The translations under genes and the position numbers were made by a program. Positions 32,901 to 44,913 of a DNA stretch of 64,000 nt are shown here, one piece after another (position 1 is the stretch's first letter; the number at the start of each line of letters is the position of its first letter). The notes below the pieces were generated by a model, which had not been told where the DNA came from, did no database searches, and was given only the letters and a program-made list of their open reading frames with translations. This DNA comes from Diplonema papillatum (lineage: Eukaryota; Euglenozoa; Diplonemea; Diplonemida; Diplonemidae), in contig JAPJBO010000033.1 of assembly GCA_030068145.1 (NCBI GenBank), positions 62,001 through 126,000 on the forward strand. The letters run 5' to 3'.

Positions 32901-35900
32901 AGTAATGCAAGCTTTGCACCCTGAAGAAATGCAAGCTTTGCACCCTGAAGTAATGCAAGCTTTGCACCCTGAAGAAATGCAAGCTTTGCACCCTGAAGTA
33001 ATGCAAGCTTTGCACCCTGAAGTAATGCAAGCTTTGCACCCTGAAGTAATGCAAGCTTTGCACCCTGAAGTAATGCAAGCTTTGCACCCTGAAGTAATGC
33101 AAGCTTTGCACCCTGAAGTAATGCAAGCTTTGCACCCTGAAGTAATGCAAGCTTTGCACCCTGAAGTAATGCAAGCTTTGCACCCTGAAGTAATGCAAGC
33201 TTTGCACCCTGAAGTAATGCAAGCTTTGCACCCTGAAGTAATGCAAGCTTTGCACCCTGAAGTAATGCAAGCTTTGCACCCTGAAGTAATGCAAGCTTTG
33301 CACCCTGAAGTAATGCAAGCTTTGCACCCTGAAGTAATGCAAGCTTTGCACCCTGAAGTAATGCAAGCTTTGCACCCTGAAGTAATGCAAGCTTTGCACC
33401 CTGAAGTAATGCAAGCTTTGCACCCTGAAGTAATGCAAGCGTTGCACCCCACCAGCAGCCTCTTTAACCTTTGCTAATACAGGCTTCCCGGACGATATGG
33501 CGGGCCTCTTCGGCCGCGCGGCATCGACGGTCCCGAACGCGCTGCGGAAGCTGCAGGACGCCGCGGTCTCCGGGGCGAACGGGGGTGCCCCGTCGGCGGG
33601 CGGGTCGACGGCGAGCAGCGGCGCGGCCGCCGGGAACGGGGCCGGCGCCGCGTTCGACGTGACCAACTGCAGCGACGAGCGGCAGGAGAAGCGGGCGCGG
33701 GTCGAGAAGGTCGACCCGAACTTGTCGCTGTCGCTGAGCCAGGTCGTCAGCAAGCAGCTGGACGCCTGCGTGGACTTCACGACGGCGCTGGGCGACGTCC
33801 GGCGGACGCGGAGGCCACTGCTGGCGATCGCGTACGATTTGCACAGCATCGAGTCAGCGAGGCTGCTGAGCGACCTCAGCGGGAAGCTTAACGACGAGGA
33901 CAACCGCGGGATCTTCTCGAAGTTTCTCACGTGGATGGCCGACGCCGCGTCTCCGGCTTACTCGCTCTTCGTCAACGTCGTCGAGAACAACAGAGACCTG
34001 CAGCAGCAGATGGTAGACCGGTGGTCGCCCAACGTCGCGCTGCCCCTAATCCTGCTCATCGTCCCGGTTGCAGGGGGCGCCGTGCAGCTCGAAAGCGTCG
34101 TCCACTCTACAGCCGACGCCAACGCGGTTCTCGCTGAGGTTTTGCAGGTCTGCCCTTCGCGCCGGTCGCAGGAGTCATTTTTGGCTAGCCAATGAGAGTA
34201 AAAAATTCAAAGCGAATTTCTTCTTGGTGTCGGTCGCAACACTTACAAACATGGCTAGCCGTATTTAAGCATACCTACTACCCACATACCACCCGCCTCA
34301 CAGCCTCAATGGTCAACCGGAGACCCTAAAACACCGAACCTCTAAACCACAATAAACGCTAAAAAAGTCCCCCGCGAGACGAGCTCGCCCGCCGGCCAGA
34401 GCGCCCGCTGCAGCACCAACTCCGGAGCGACTTGCGCCCGCCGTAGCAGTGCGAAGAGAAGTGAGGAGACCGGAAACTCCCCGGAGAGATGGTCCCTGCA
34501 CTCTAACTCGTCTCTCTCTCTCTCTCATTTTTAGTACTGACAATCTTGCGGGTTGCCCTTCAATGTGGTTGTGCAGGCTAAAAAGACGTCGCCAGCGAAT
34601 AGTTGACTAGACCTCTTGAGTTTGGGTTAACCACGATTTGGGGAGTCGGGATGAACGTACAAAGCTAAAAGCAGGACCGACCCCCCCCCCCCCGTTTGTG
34701 AGAAAAAGCGAAGAATTAAAACACCTTTTTTCCATCTATCTGTATTGGAAAGCGGCTCCGGGTTCTGCCCGGAAACACCTCGGGTGAAGAAAAAAGAAGT
34801 GGTGGGATATCAGATCAGAAAAAGAGAGAACGAGTATAAGATAAGTATCAGCTAAGAGAAGCGTGAAGGGGGGTCCATCCCCGCTCTCATTCGAGTATGG
34901 ATGACGTCGACGCACTGATCGCCAGGGCATCCGCCTTGGCTGGGAAGTGCCATGACAAAAAGACGAGGCAGCAACTGCTGTCTATCTTAGACGTCATCCT
35001 GTCCTTGGTCGAGACAGGGATGGCCGGATCGTCGCCCGCACCGCTTGGCGCCCAGAAACCCGCGCCCCCTTCGACGCATGGCTCCGGGGCACATGAGGCT
35101 CGACCTCCGGTATCCGAGAAGCGTTCGGTGTCCGATAAGCGACCGGTATCCGAGAAGCGACCGGACCCCTCCACCGAAGATTCATGGGCGGAAAGGATGC
35201 GCCGCTCTACATCGACGAAGCAACCGCAGGTGCCTAGCACGTGGTCGGAGAGGACGCGCCGCACCCGTCCGAAGGCCAGTATGGTCTTCCATGACTGGCA
35301 AGTGGCGAAGGTCGGGTCTACCGACGAGTTGAGGAGCGGAAAGGGCGGCCTACTCGTGGCTGCAAGTGTCGAAGATGCGGAATCCGCATGGGGTGCGGCC
35401 CTCGACACCGTCGCGGTTTACCCCGAAGCGAAGGTTGCCGTCGTCTGCAGCGTTCCGTGGGACGGTTCGGTGAGGCACCTCGTCACCTTGTCTGACGGCG
35501 GTCATCAGGACGTATGGTCGCGGTTCCAAAACCTGGCCCTGCCCACGGTGCATTGCAAAGCAGTCGACACCCTCCAGCCGACGACACAGGTTTGCCTGTT
35601 CCAGGTGCGCGCCGCCTACGTCCACGCGGCCACCTGGGATACCGCGATGAAGGCCGCACAATCTGTGCGGATTATGGCGAAGAAGGCCGCAGAAGCGGAA
35701 GGACTGCGCATGGATTGGAGCGCAGTGTTCACAAAGGTGCACCGCCGGCAGGGGGTGTGTGAGGTGAGCGTGCGCGTCCCGATCGTTGACGTGCAGAAGC
35801 TGCTGCGGAGCTCCGGCAAAGCCGGAACATTCTGGAAGGCCTTGTCCTTCGTCAACGGGACGGACACCATGCCGGCGGTGTGGGTGAGTGACTGCACCCT

Positions 35901-38900
35901 TGAAGAGGCGCGACGGCTGGCGGCACTGACTCCGAATACGTTCGGGGTAATCGCGGGCACAAAGACGGGTGTCTTCGGCATTCGGACGACCCCGGAACAC
36001 GTTGCCGCCACCGAATCCGCGGTCGGAAAAAAGCTGTCGAAGCGCCAACTGCGTGGCGACAAATACGTGGTCACCACCGCGTGCGCTTCGGAACACGCGA
36101 CCGACCTCCTTGCCGCCTGCGCTGCTGCCGGCTGGAAGGTCGAACAAGCCGGGGCCTTCAAGCGACAAGGTAAGACCGTGTGCATCGTCATCGCCGACAC
36201 GGGCCCACCTGCACCCGTGTTCTTCCGGCTCGATCGCGCGTCTATTTCGATAAGGAAATACGACCGCTCCACTGACGCGAGGCAACGGAAGGGATTCTCC
36301 ACGCAGTGTCAGCGGGAGAAGGTCAAACTCCCACCCGAGTTCTTCGCTAGCCTCAACGAACGGCCCGAGCCGTCTCCGGGCCAAAAGAGGGGACGCACAG
36401 AGGATGAGACAACTGAGTCCCAGGAAAAGCTAGCACGGGTGGACGGCAAGGACAACATGGTCACCGACTGCCGGCACACCAGCTGGCAGGAAGCACACTC
36501 GAACGCCGAAGCTTTCCTCTGCGTGGTCTGCGCCAAAGGCATGCAGGTCGGACAAGCCAAGCGGCTTTGCGCGCACGGCCCCTGCCAGGCTGCAATCTGT
36601 CACGCATGCTGGACTAAGTCGCGGGCCACGCCGCCAACTTCATCTCCCTCGCCCGCGCAGGCGACCGCCGACGTCCCCCCCCCGGAGTCACAATGGTGAT
36701 CCACGCCAACGATTTGTCCCCCCAGCCGACGAGAGAGTTCTATCTGGCCCTCGTAGCGTACGCGCTTCTCGTGACTCAAGGTATCGAACCCAACCCTGGC
36801 CCTCCACCAATTCGAATTGTGACTATAAATGTCACGTCCTTGATGAAGAACCTGTACCTCCTCATCTGCATAGCGGCGGACATCATCTGTGTTCAAGAAA
36901 CGAAGTTGACGAGTGCCGGGCAGAGAAGTATCCGGATGGCCCTGAAACAAGCCGGCGCCCTTGATGTATGGCAACCCTTCTTCGGCAGCTGCTGTGTTGG
37001 GCGGAAGTGCGGCAACAGCGTCCCATCCCAGGTTACAGGAGGTAGTGCAGGAGTCGCGATTTTCGTCAAGAAAGGCTTGCCTGCATGTATCGTCGAGCCT
37101 TTTGACGCAGCCGAGCAACGTGCCTACGAATCGGCCCGCTTCTTGCATGTACGTGTCGCGACAGGTGTAGGTAAAGGAGCCGTACACGTGGTGTCATTGT
37201 ACGGTCACTGTGGCATTTCCGAAAAACCCGAGCGGGAAAGGTTGATCGAGGGATCCCTGTGGGGATTGCGCCAGCGCTTGGGTGCTGTGCCCCTTGTCGC
37301 CGCCGGCGATTTCAACACGACCCCCCTCGGTTCCCCGGCGCTCCGTTTCGCCTTGCGCAACGGCTGGTCGGACTCTGCCGAGCTGCAAGCTGAAGCCCTG
37401 GGAAGTCCTGCAGAGTTTACATGTTACCACGGTCAGCCGTCACGCATCGACCTTCTTCTCACCAACGAAGTCGCTTCTGCCGCTCTCGGTCGCGTGGAGA
37501 CTTTCGAAGCCGGCCTCCCTACGCACAAGGCGGTCCGAGCCACCTTTAATCTTGCAGTATTCCAACAACTGAACCCGGTACTCCGGTACCCCCGGGCAAT
37601 TCCAAGCACCGGGCTGAGCGGCCTGGACGACCCGAATGCCCTCCGGAACGTCTCTGAGAAGTACCGCCTCGGGGACCCTTGCCCCCCCGGGCTCGAAGGT
37701 AGCCCCCGGGTGAACTTCCTCTGGCAACGGACTTCGCGAGCTGCGGAAGAGTACCTCATCCTCAAATCCGGAATCGAAGGCAACCTAACCGGGTACTGTG
37801 GCCGTGGCGTACGTCGGGAATTGAACTCTCAGCGAGTATCGGCGAGGCCGTCCCCTGAAGGTGCGGGAGCCGATACAGCTTCTTTGAAGAGAGCCAGGTG
37901 TCTCCTTGGGCGCATACGGGAGTACGCAGCCGCCAGAGCCAAATGGGAAAGCACAATCGTCTCCCCTGGCCCTTTGCCCTTCCAGCTTGAGGGACAGTGG
38001 ACGAAAATACGCTCCTTTCGAAGTTTCGTGTTGCTGCGCACGGATGGGAAGTGTGCTCTGCCACCCGAGCCGCCGTCAGCGAAAATCGGAAGAGGCCTCG
38101 CGTTTACCGTCTCAGGACTGTGTCGTGACCTGGCGCATAGCACGCTAACTTCGAGATACCTGAAGAGCGCGAGGAGTCAGCGGGAGCTTCGCGACCCCCT
38201 GGGGAAGGAATCGTTCGCTTGGGTGAAGAAAGACGCGCCATCGGGGTTATCGTTTGTAACTGGGGCCGATGGGCGGCTCACTGCGAACTTGGCAGAAGTT
38301 GACGCGTTGGTGAGGAGGAGTTGGGATCCAGTGCTCCGCATGTACGCCGAGAAGAGGGAACCCGAGTTTGCCCCTTTCTTCCAGGAGTACAAAGACTTTA
38401 TCACGCAACACCCATGCAATCTAAATCCGATCACGGCCGAGCGGCTTCGTCAGGTGGCGAAAAAGAAGAGCGTACAGACGTCTTGCGGTGTCGACGGCTG
38501 GCGCATGCGTGAAATCGCCGTTCTGCCGAATGCAATCCTGGAAAGCTTTGTCGCGGTGCTCAACGAGGTAGAGGAAACCGGCTTCTGGCCCGACGGAGTC
38601 CTGGACGCAATGGTCACCTTAATTCCTAAAGGAGAAGGGAGTGATCCACTGAAGCTGCGTCCGATTACTGTCTCGAGCGTAGTATACCGACTCTGGGCTA
38701 GCGTGCGCCTACAGGATGTCATGCTCTGGCAAGAGCTATGGATTCACGGGTCGCAACATGGTTTCCGGCACGGCCACTCCTGCGACGACGTGGTCATGGA
38801 TATCGCCCTGTCGATAGAGGAATCACTGACAAACGGTACACCCCTGTGCGGGGTCGCACTCGACTTTGCCAAGTGCTTTGACCGCGTCCCTCAGGCCCTG

Positions 38901-41900
38901 GTGCTCGACTTGATGGAGGCGCTTGGGCTTCACGAGCGTGTGCTGGCACCCTTACGCCACATATACAAGCACCTGCGGCGTCGCTTCCGGTACCCCTTGG
39001 GAGTCGGCGAGATGTTCACTGTCACCAACGGAATTCTCCAGGGCTGCCCGATATCAGTGGTCCTGATCAACGCGCTCCTCTCTGTTCTCTCGAAGGCCTT
39101 GGTCAGCCGAGCTCGGGTGAGTCCGAAGTCGTTCGCCGACGATCTGTACCTGCTGTCGCAACTTGCGAGGCTACTCCAAGAGGGAATTCGAACCACAGAG
39201 GTGTTCGACAGCCTGACAGGCTTTGCCCTCAACGAGGACAAGTCGGTCTCCTTCTCGACGTCCCCAGAGCCTCCTCGCCTCGTGATCGGTCGCAAAATAA
39301 TTCGATCGAGCAAAATAGTGAAGGTTTTGGGTGTCCCCCTGGGCACAGAGGGACCCGTTGACAACCGCAGGGCCAACGCCACGGTCGAGGCCGCGGCCAG
39401 ACTTGAGGCGGCGCCGCTCATGCATCGCACGAAGTTCCGCATAATGCAGACGATCGCAGCCTCCGCGTATTACGGGGCGGCCTACTGCACGAATACAACA
39501 GGTGGCTTCGTCAACAGCTCAACGCTCCGAACGGCACTCTCCGCTTGCGTGATCCCTCGATCTAACCGGGCGAAGAGCCCTCTTGCGGTTCTCTCCCTGG
39601 TTGCAAAAGCACACCTGTGTGATCCGGCATGCGCCTCAGGTTTCAGCTTATTCCGCACGTTCGTGAAACAATACGGGAAAGAGAGGTTTCGGGTGAGGAT
39701 GGACGCTCTCCTTCGCGTGGGAGCCGACTCGTCTATCAAGGGTCCCGTAGGTCTTATGGCTAATCTTCTGCGGGAGATAAGATTCCTACGGGCCACGCAG
39801 CACAGCTTCCAGTCCCTGTCTTTCGACGGGACTCCCGTGTCGCTACTCGGTAAAGAAGCCCCACACCTCTTTCGTGAGGGCCTGCGTCTGCGCGCGTGGC
39901 GTTACTTGACCACACAGAGACAAGGATTTGACGGAATCGAAGGAGGGGTGGACGTACGTGCCATGAATCGGCTTTGGCTGAACCGCGCGACGGACCACAA
40001 ATTGAGTTCCGCGATCAGTCGATGTATTGGGGGAGCGGTGTACTCACGGGAATGGTGCCGCAGGAAGTGGGGTTCGGGGAGCGGCGACTGCGAGTTCTGC
40101 GACAGCGGTGCGACGGGGACCCTGTGGCATTACTACTGGCAATGTCCGGGCCCAGGTTGTAGATGGAACGAGCTGCGATCCCGGTTTTGCATTGCTGAGG
40201 CGATGGTCCGGGACATGCCCCAGTGCTTGTGCATTAGAGGGATACCCCCCTACGGGACCCCTCCTGACCTCCTGGAGAAGATCCAGAGGCTGATCGGTAC
40301 GATCTCAATCGAGATGGCGCAGGCGCAGCGGAGCCTTGCGGCAACACGCCCTTGGGAACTCGCCTCAGGTGCGTCGACGAAATACGACGTACACTTAGCA
40401 ACGGACAGTCGTAAGTTGCTAACGACCAACATCGGAACCCGCTTCGCAGCGACGTTGGTCTTCTGGCTGCGGAGTCTATCATGGGTCAGCTCCAACCCTC
40501 TCCCGACGACAGGCGTGGAACTCGCGCTTGATTTTGAGGCATTTACGCGTTCGAAGCTCCCAGGGAGAACCTTCGCCGAGAAGGGGCTGCAAATTGGGTA
40601 CCTTATGCGAGCTATCAACGACCTGTGCTGCGCCGACTCAGGAGTCGCCTCCTTCCCTGGGAAGTGGCGGCAGGGGGTCTGTTCCCTCCGCTGTTTTGGT
40701 GCGCCGGCTATGCCGGGTTGTACCCACCGCCCACGCTTTGCGGCTGGACGGAAGACCGAGTGGATGTTGGGCAAGCTGGAAACAATTTGCGCCCGTAACA
40801 GCTGGAACGATGCCGTACCTGAATATCCGCACGACGTACCCTATGTTCAGTGGGAGTTGAGATTCTCTGTCAAGATGCTAGCCGCCGCCATAGGGCGGGC
40901 TATTGCCAAAAGGAGGAGAGCCCGCGAAACAACGTGCCAACACACGCCTGCCAGGCGGTCTCGTCCGCCAGTCAGAACGCCCCCGGCTGCGCCACCATCG
41001 GTGCAACAATCATCTTTGACAGGGCCACGGCTCGCTCCGCGCCCACGGCGCAACGACTTGCGCCCGCCGTAGTAGTACGGGATAGTAGTGGGGCGACCGG
41101 ATACTCCTCGGAGAGATGGTCCCTGCACTCTAACTCGTCTCTCTCTCTATCTTTGTCAAGAGCTGCCTCAACTATTCTCCTCCAACGCTAGCAATAGCAG
41201 CGGTGTGTGGATGAAACAGGTCAATCGAGTGATAGCACACGACTTCAAGTCGGGGTGCAAGCCCGCAAGAGCTTCTGCCCTATCAGCTTTTGACGGTAGT
41301 GTAGTGGACTACCGTGGCTGTAACGGGAAACGGAGAACTAGGGTTCGATTCCGGATGTGTTCGTGGTGTCGGCCGCAGGAGTCTTTTTTGGCTAGCCAAA
41401 GAGAGTAAAAAAGTGAAAGAGTACGTACAGTAGTGAGTAGAGAAGAGAACGAGTGTAAAAGAACGGAGGTAGCACAAACTACCAGACCAGCGGAAGCCAC
41501 CGCAAAAACATTTCTTACCTTTTCGTTATCCCTCAAAACCAGCACCAATAACAACGACCCCCCTTTATCTAAACCCTGCTCAACATGTATGCACGCGGGG
41601 GGCTCAGGGCTACAGTCATTGCGAATGTGTTCGTGGTGTCGGCCGCAGGAGTCTTTTTTGGCTAGCCAAAGAGAGTAAAAGAGTGAAAGAGTACGTACAG
41701 TAGTGAGTAGAGAAGAGAACGAGTGTAAAAGAACGGAGGTAGCACAAACTACCAGACCAGCGGAGGCCACCGCAATAAGATTTCTTATTGAAAGGATGCC
41801 AATACTGCAGGGAATAGTTGACTAGACCTCTAGAGTTTGTGCTAACCACGAATTGGGGAGTCGGGAGAACCTACCAAGCCAAAAGCAGGACCGACCCCCC

Positions 41901-43270
41901 CGTTCGTGAGAAAAAAAAGCGAAGAATTAAAAACACCTTCTTTATTCCGTCTATGAGCTGCAACTCAACTATTCCCTTTTTCCTTATCCCTCAAAACCAG
42001 CACCAACAACAACGACCCTTTATCTAAACCTCCGCCGGTGAACACAATTCTCCCACCGCCTCCGCAGGTCATCGCAAACCACTCGGAGAGGCTTGAAGAA
42101 GAGCGAATGATCGCGGCCAGCTCATCAGACACGCAGCAGCTCAAGGAAGAGCTCGACCGGGCCCTCGAAGAAGCCATGCTGAAGGACGGCGAGGCCCAGC
42201 GGCAGAAGGAGGAGGAGGCCGCCATCGCGCGTGCCATCGAGCAAGAGCGGGCTGACAACGAGATGCGCGAAAAGCTCCGGGAAGAACAGGCCAAGCAGAA
42301 CGAGGAGACCGAGCGCGCTGCGGCTGACAGGCGGCGCGAGACGCGGCGGAAGCAGCTGCCGGCCGAGGTACCCGCTTCCTGTCTTCGCTTCTTTTTTTAC
42401 ATAAGCGCCAGCTTGAAAGGAAATGCTCGACGATGCTGCCCGACAAAGAACAGAAGGGATCCCAAGTGCTGTAACTACCGAACCACGTGTTGAACGGACG
42501 TGAGGTCATGCGGGTCTACCCCTACACGACAAATCACACAAACACAACGGGTCAAAGTCCTGAGTGAGAAAACAACACACGGTGGGGTAAGCAAAGAACA
42601 AAGCTATATTCCCCCCTTCCATTCGGAGTCGAAGCAGCTACGTCGAGTATTTTTGTATACACACCTGCTTCGTAGGAAATACTTGAAGAGGCTGCCCGTT
42701 GCGAAATATCAGAAGGAGGTAAATGTGCTGTAGCCCACACGGAACACAGGTACATCTGGGTTTAGTGGCGGGCGTAAGCGTTCAACAGAAGAGACCCACT
42801 TTGTGGCCCCCTTCGAAGTAAGCACAAGGCAACCCCTCGACTATTTTTCGTCGCGTAAGATGATACTAAGATCGAATACGATTAGTACTATTCCAGCGAG
42901 AACTGGCAAGTTGCCCTAGGTTGTTACCCAAAAGGTGAAAACCACCGTTTATTCACCTCTCGCTTGCGGTCCCATGGAACTGCATCGAGTTTCCTGCCGC
43001 TGTCTATCACTTCATCTCTGGGGTTGGCTCGAATAGAGGCTATTTGTCATGCAGGGTCAAAACCTTGTGTCTTTTTGGTAAACAGGGGTTTGGACCCAAA
43101 AAAATTGGCCACCCATTTTTTTTCTCGAGAGGAAAAACACGAAGACTTTTTCCGGAAGGTTTTATTATCCTGCCACAAACAGGTAACCACCCGTACACAC
43201 CTCTTTACGTACGGGATAGTAGTGGGGCGACCGGATACTCCTCGGAGAGATGGTCCCTGCACTCTAACTC

Positions 43271-43350
<80 letters not shown>

Positions 43351-44664
43351 TCCCTTTCCTGTGGTTTGCGACTCTTTTTCCCTTTCCTGTGGTTTGCGAC
43401 GTCTTTTTTCTTGACCCGCAGGTCAGGATGTTTCCTTCCGCGTGATTGCACACGGAAGAGGGCGCCACGCAAAATGGGTACCCCTCGTCGCTGCGTGTTA
43501 TATGGCGCGTCCTCTCCAAAGCGGATCTGAAACTGGACAGTTCGTGAAAATTTAGGCAGCCCGTGCCCCTCCCTGGAGCAAGGTGGCCTGTGTGAATCCA
43601 CGGGTCCCGGCGCTCGCCTTGCGCCCTACACAAAATCCCCAAGAACTTACCTCTTGCTATTTTTTCTCTGACCATTCGAACGCTTCGACCGCTGCGTCGC
43701 AAACACAGTGAAGGGAAATAAAACAGAAAAAAATGGGGGGTTTTCAAAAAAAAAAAAAAAAAAGTTCTGGAACAAAAACTGCAGTGCTTTTTGATGAAGC
43801 TGAGCAATCTTTTGTCCAAATTTTTTTCTTGGTTGCCATCGGCCCCGCGGCAGGCGTTTACCAAAAGACACAAGGGTTTGACCCTGCATGTTATCTTGCG
43901 TATCCATAGGACCTAGTCTCGAATTATCCCACCGACACACCTACCCACAGGCGGAAGACGGCAGCATACGCCTTGTCCTGCGGCTGCCGAACGGTGAACG
44001 AGTCCAGAGAAAGTTCTGCCCCGCTGACAAGCTAGAGTTGGTCTTCTGGGTCCTCGACACGACGCCGGTGTGCCTTAGCTTCCGCTTCTTGCGCTTCATC
44101 CCGAAGCTCCCCGAAACACAGCAGGCCAAGCTCATAGCAGAGAGAGTTTGCCACATCCTCGGGTGAGATGTGTCGCCTGTTTAAAGACACTCAGCTGTTG
44201 CACTGGGGCCGAAAACCCCGTGCAGCTAACACCGCAAGATGAAAACAGAAGTCTTGAGCCGAGTGCCGGATGGAGAAGCTGACAGCCTCCCACGCTCTAT
44301 CCGTCCCCCGAAGGATCCCGCCCCACCCGCCCTTCGGAAAGGAGCCGTGATCGCATGTTGGATAAAAAAGCAGCGAACGGAAAACGGTCGCAGCACGTAC
44401 AAATTTGGCTAGCCGTGGTGAAAGTGTGTAATCATACCTACATCCCTCATACTACTCGCCTCACAGCCTCAATGGTCAACCGGAGACCCTAAAACACCTC
44501 TAAAACCACAATAAACGCTGGAAAAGGAACAGAGAACGGATTGCTAGCAGCACCACCACCCAAAGGAAGGAGAACAAGAACCGTCGAAAGACACCAGACG
44601 ATGTAAACTTAACATCAGCTTTTCATCACACGAAAGCAGTCTGTTACGAATCGCAATCACACGT

Positions 44665-44698
<34 letters not shown>

Positions 44699-44875
44699 CG
44701 GACACCTGCTGTAGACAGCAACATGCAAATCACGAAGAAGGAAACCAATGCCAGTCGAGGCTGCATTTCCGTGTACGTCGCAACCACCGCGAGCGGCCGG
44801 CTGGTGCATCAGCAGTAACGTAGGTGCATTGCGCAACTGGGCTAGACTCCGCTCAGGGGTTACCCATTACTGAGA

Positions 44876-44913
<38 letters not shown>

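Larger units (their letters stand above)
34745..41152 (+). mobile_element. Full-length two-ORF LINE retrotransposon in intron 2
   Basis: A GC-rich 5' UTR of about 150 bp leads to ORF1 (34897-36699) and ORF2 (36693-41072). A short 3' UTR with GGAGAGATGGTCCCTGCACT ends in a CT run at about 41150. Both ORFs are uninterrupted, so it may be a recent insertion. It lies in the sense orientation of the host gene. The 5' boundary is approximate. Truncated relatives in the window (11268, 34370, 43208 and probably 6645) share its 3' end, the usual sign of target-primed reverse transcription. Confidence 0.85.

Noticed and set aside
23935..33450. CRISPR array in the 24-bp repeat region
   Set aside because: Units are contiguous with no unique spacers; it is a satellite.
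23622..33930. Genes on the minus strand through the satellite (3276 and 1582 codons)
   Set aside because: Open frames follow from a stop-free unit length divisible by three. Outside the repeats they run antisense over the UBL and UAS exons.
43888..44166. Single-exon ending of the UBX gene by read-through after exon 4
   Set aside because: It would cut the UBX domain in half, and splicing 44067/44923 restores a full domain ending at a stop. A minor intron-retained form cannot be excluded.
44838..44880. tRNA-like or tRNA-derived head in repeat D
   Set aside because: GGGTTACCCAT and the short stems do not form a cloverleaf, and no convincing A/B boxes could be placed by eye.
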